Below, piece by piece: positions 14,758 through 14,802 of a stretch of 14,802 nt of DNA (positions within the stretch are counted from its first letter, which is position 1; every line of letters starts with the position of its first letter). A program made the translations under genes and the position numbers. Below the pieces are notes generated by a model. That model made no database searches. It was not told the DNA's origin and was given only the letters and a program-made list of their open reading frames with translations. Origin of the DNA: Phocaeicola_A sp964432715 (lineage in GTDB: Bacteria; Bacteroidota; Bacteroidia; Bacteroidales; Bacteroidaceae); contig CAYSOW010000054.1 of NCBI GenBank assembly GCA_964432715.1, positions 1-14,802 of the forward strand. The letters are read 5' to 3'.

Positions 14758-14802
14758 AAAAAAGGAGGCTGGTTCTGAAGTTTCTTCGAACCAGCCTCCT
14801 TT
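14758..14802 (+). terminator. strong terminator after tRNA-Arg, reaching the window edge
   Basis: AAAGGAGGCTGGTTC and GAACCAGCCTCCTTT are perfect 15-base inverted repeats. After one bulged T, GAAG and CTTC add four more pairs around a TTT loop. The A-run before it and the T-run at the edge suggest a bidirectional terminator whose T-tract continues outside the window. Confidence 0.85.

Overview
The window looks like ordinary core chromosome of a Bacteroidota bacterium, most likely order Bacteroidales. The evidence is: (i) a membrane-lipoprotein dipeptidyl peptidase III with the HECLGH zinc motif known from Bacteroides; (ii) a Bacteroidota-style LptD; (iii) six copies of the Bacteroidota -7 promoter word TAnnTTTG at sensible distances from genes; (iv) few ribosome-binding sites of the GGAGG kind; and (v) a tRNA gene without an encoded CCA. 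Most coding DNA is fairly GC-rich, while the gaps between genes are AT-rich. I cannot name the genus with confidence.

Layout, left to right. Minus strand: recQ (77-1906), with hairpins at its 3' edge. Plus strand: a small AraC-type HTH protein (2104-2562), a hairpin terminator, a lipoprotein DPP III (2656-4701) and a short AlkD-like DNA alkylation repair protein (4751-5425). These are followed by a Fur-family regulator (5542-6018) in apparent operon with purA (6034-7305), ended by a strong terminator. A membrane zinc peptidase of the YugP type (7474-8154) then converges on a minus-strand MscS-type channel (8249-9124), and the two share a bidirectional terminator. Divergent from the channel is an HDIG phosphohydrolase (9206-9742), then lptD (9831-12581). 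On the minus strand, asnA and ung (14418 down to 12703) form a probable two-gene operon. The right edge holds tRNA-Arg(CCG) and a very stable terminator cut by the window end.

Functional themes: DNA maintenance (RecQ, AlkD-like, UDG), envelope biogenesis and integrity (LptD, MscS, membrane peptidase, lipoprotein DPP III), and nitrogen/nucleotide metabolism (PurA, AsnA), with one metalloregulator. No stretch of more than 300 bases lacks a gene; the longest gap is the AT-rich 265 bases between asnA and the tRNA. I found no CRISPR array, insertion sequence, prophage or defence module. No clear novel system is visible. The most interesting details are the two lone cysteines of LptD, an inverted-repeat operator candidate over the fur promoter, and the hairpin directly before the DPP III gene.
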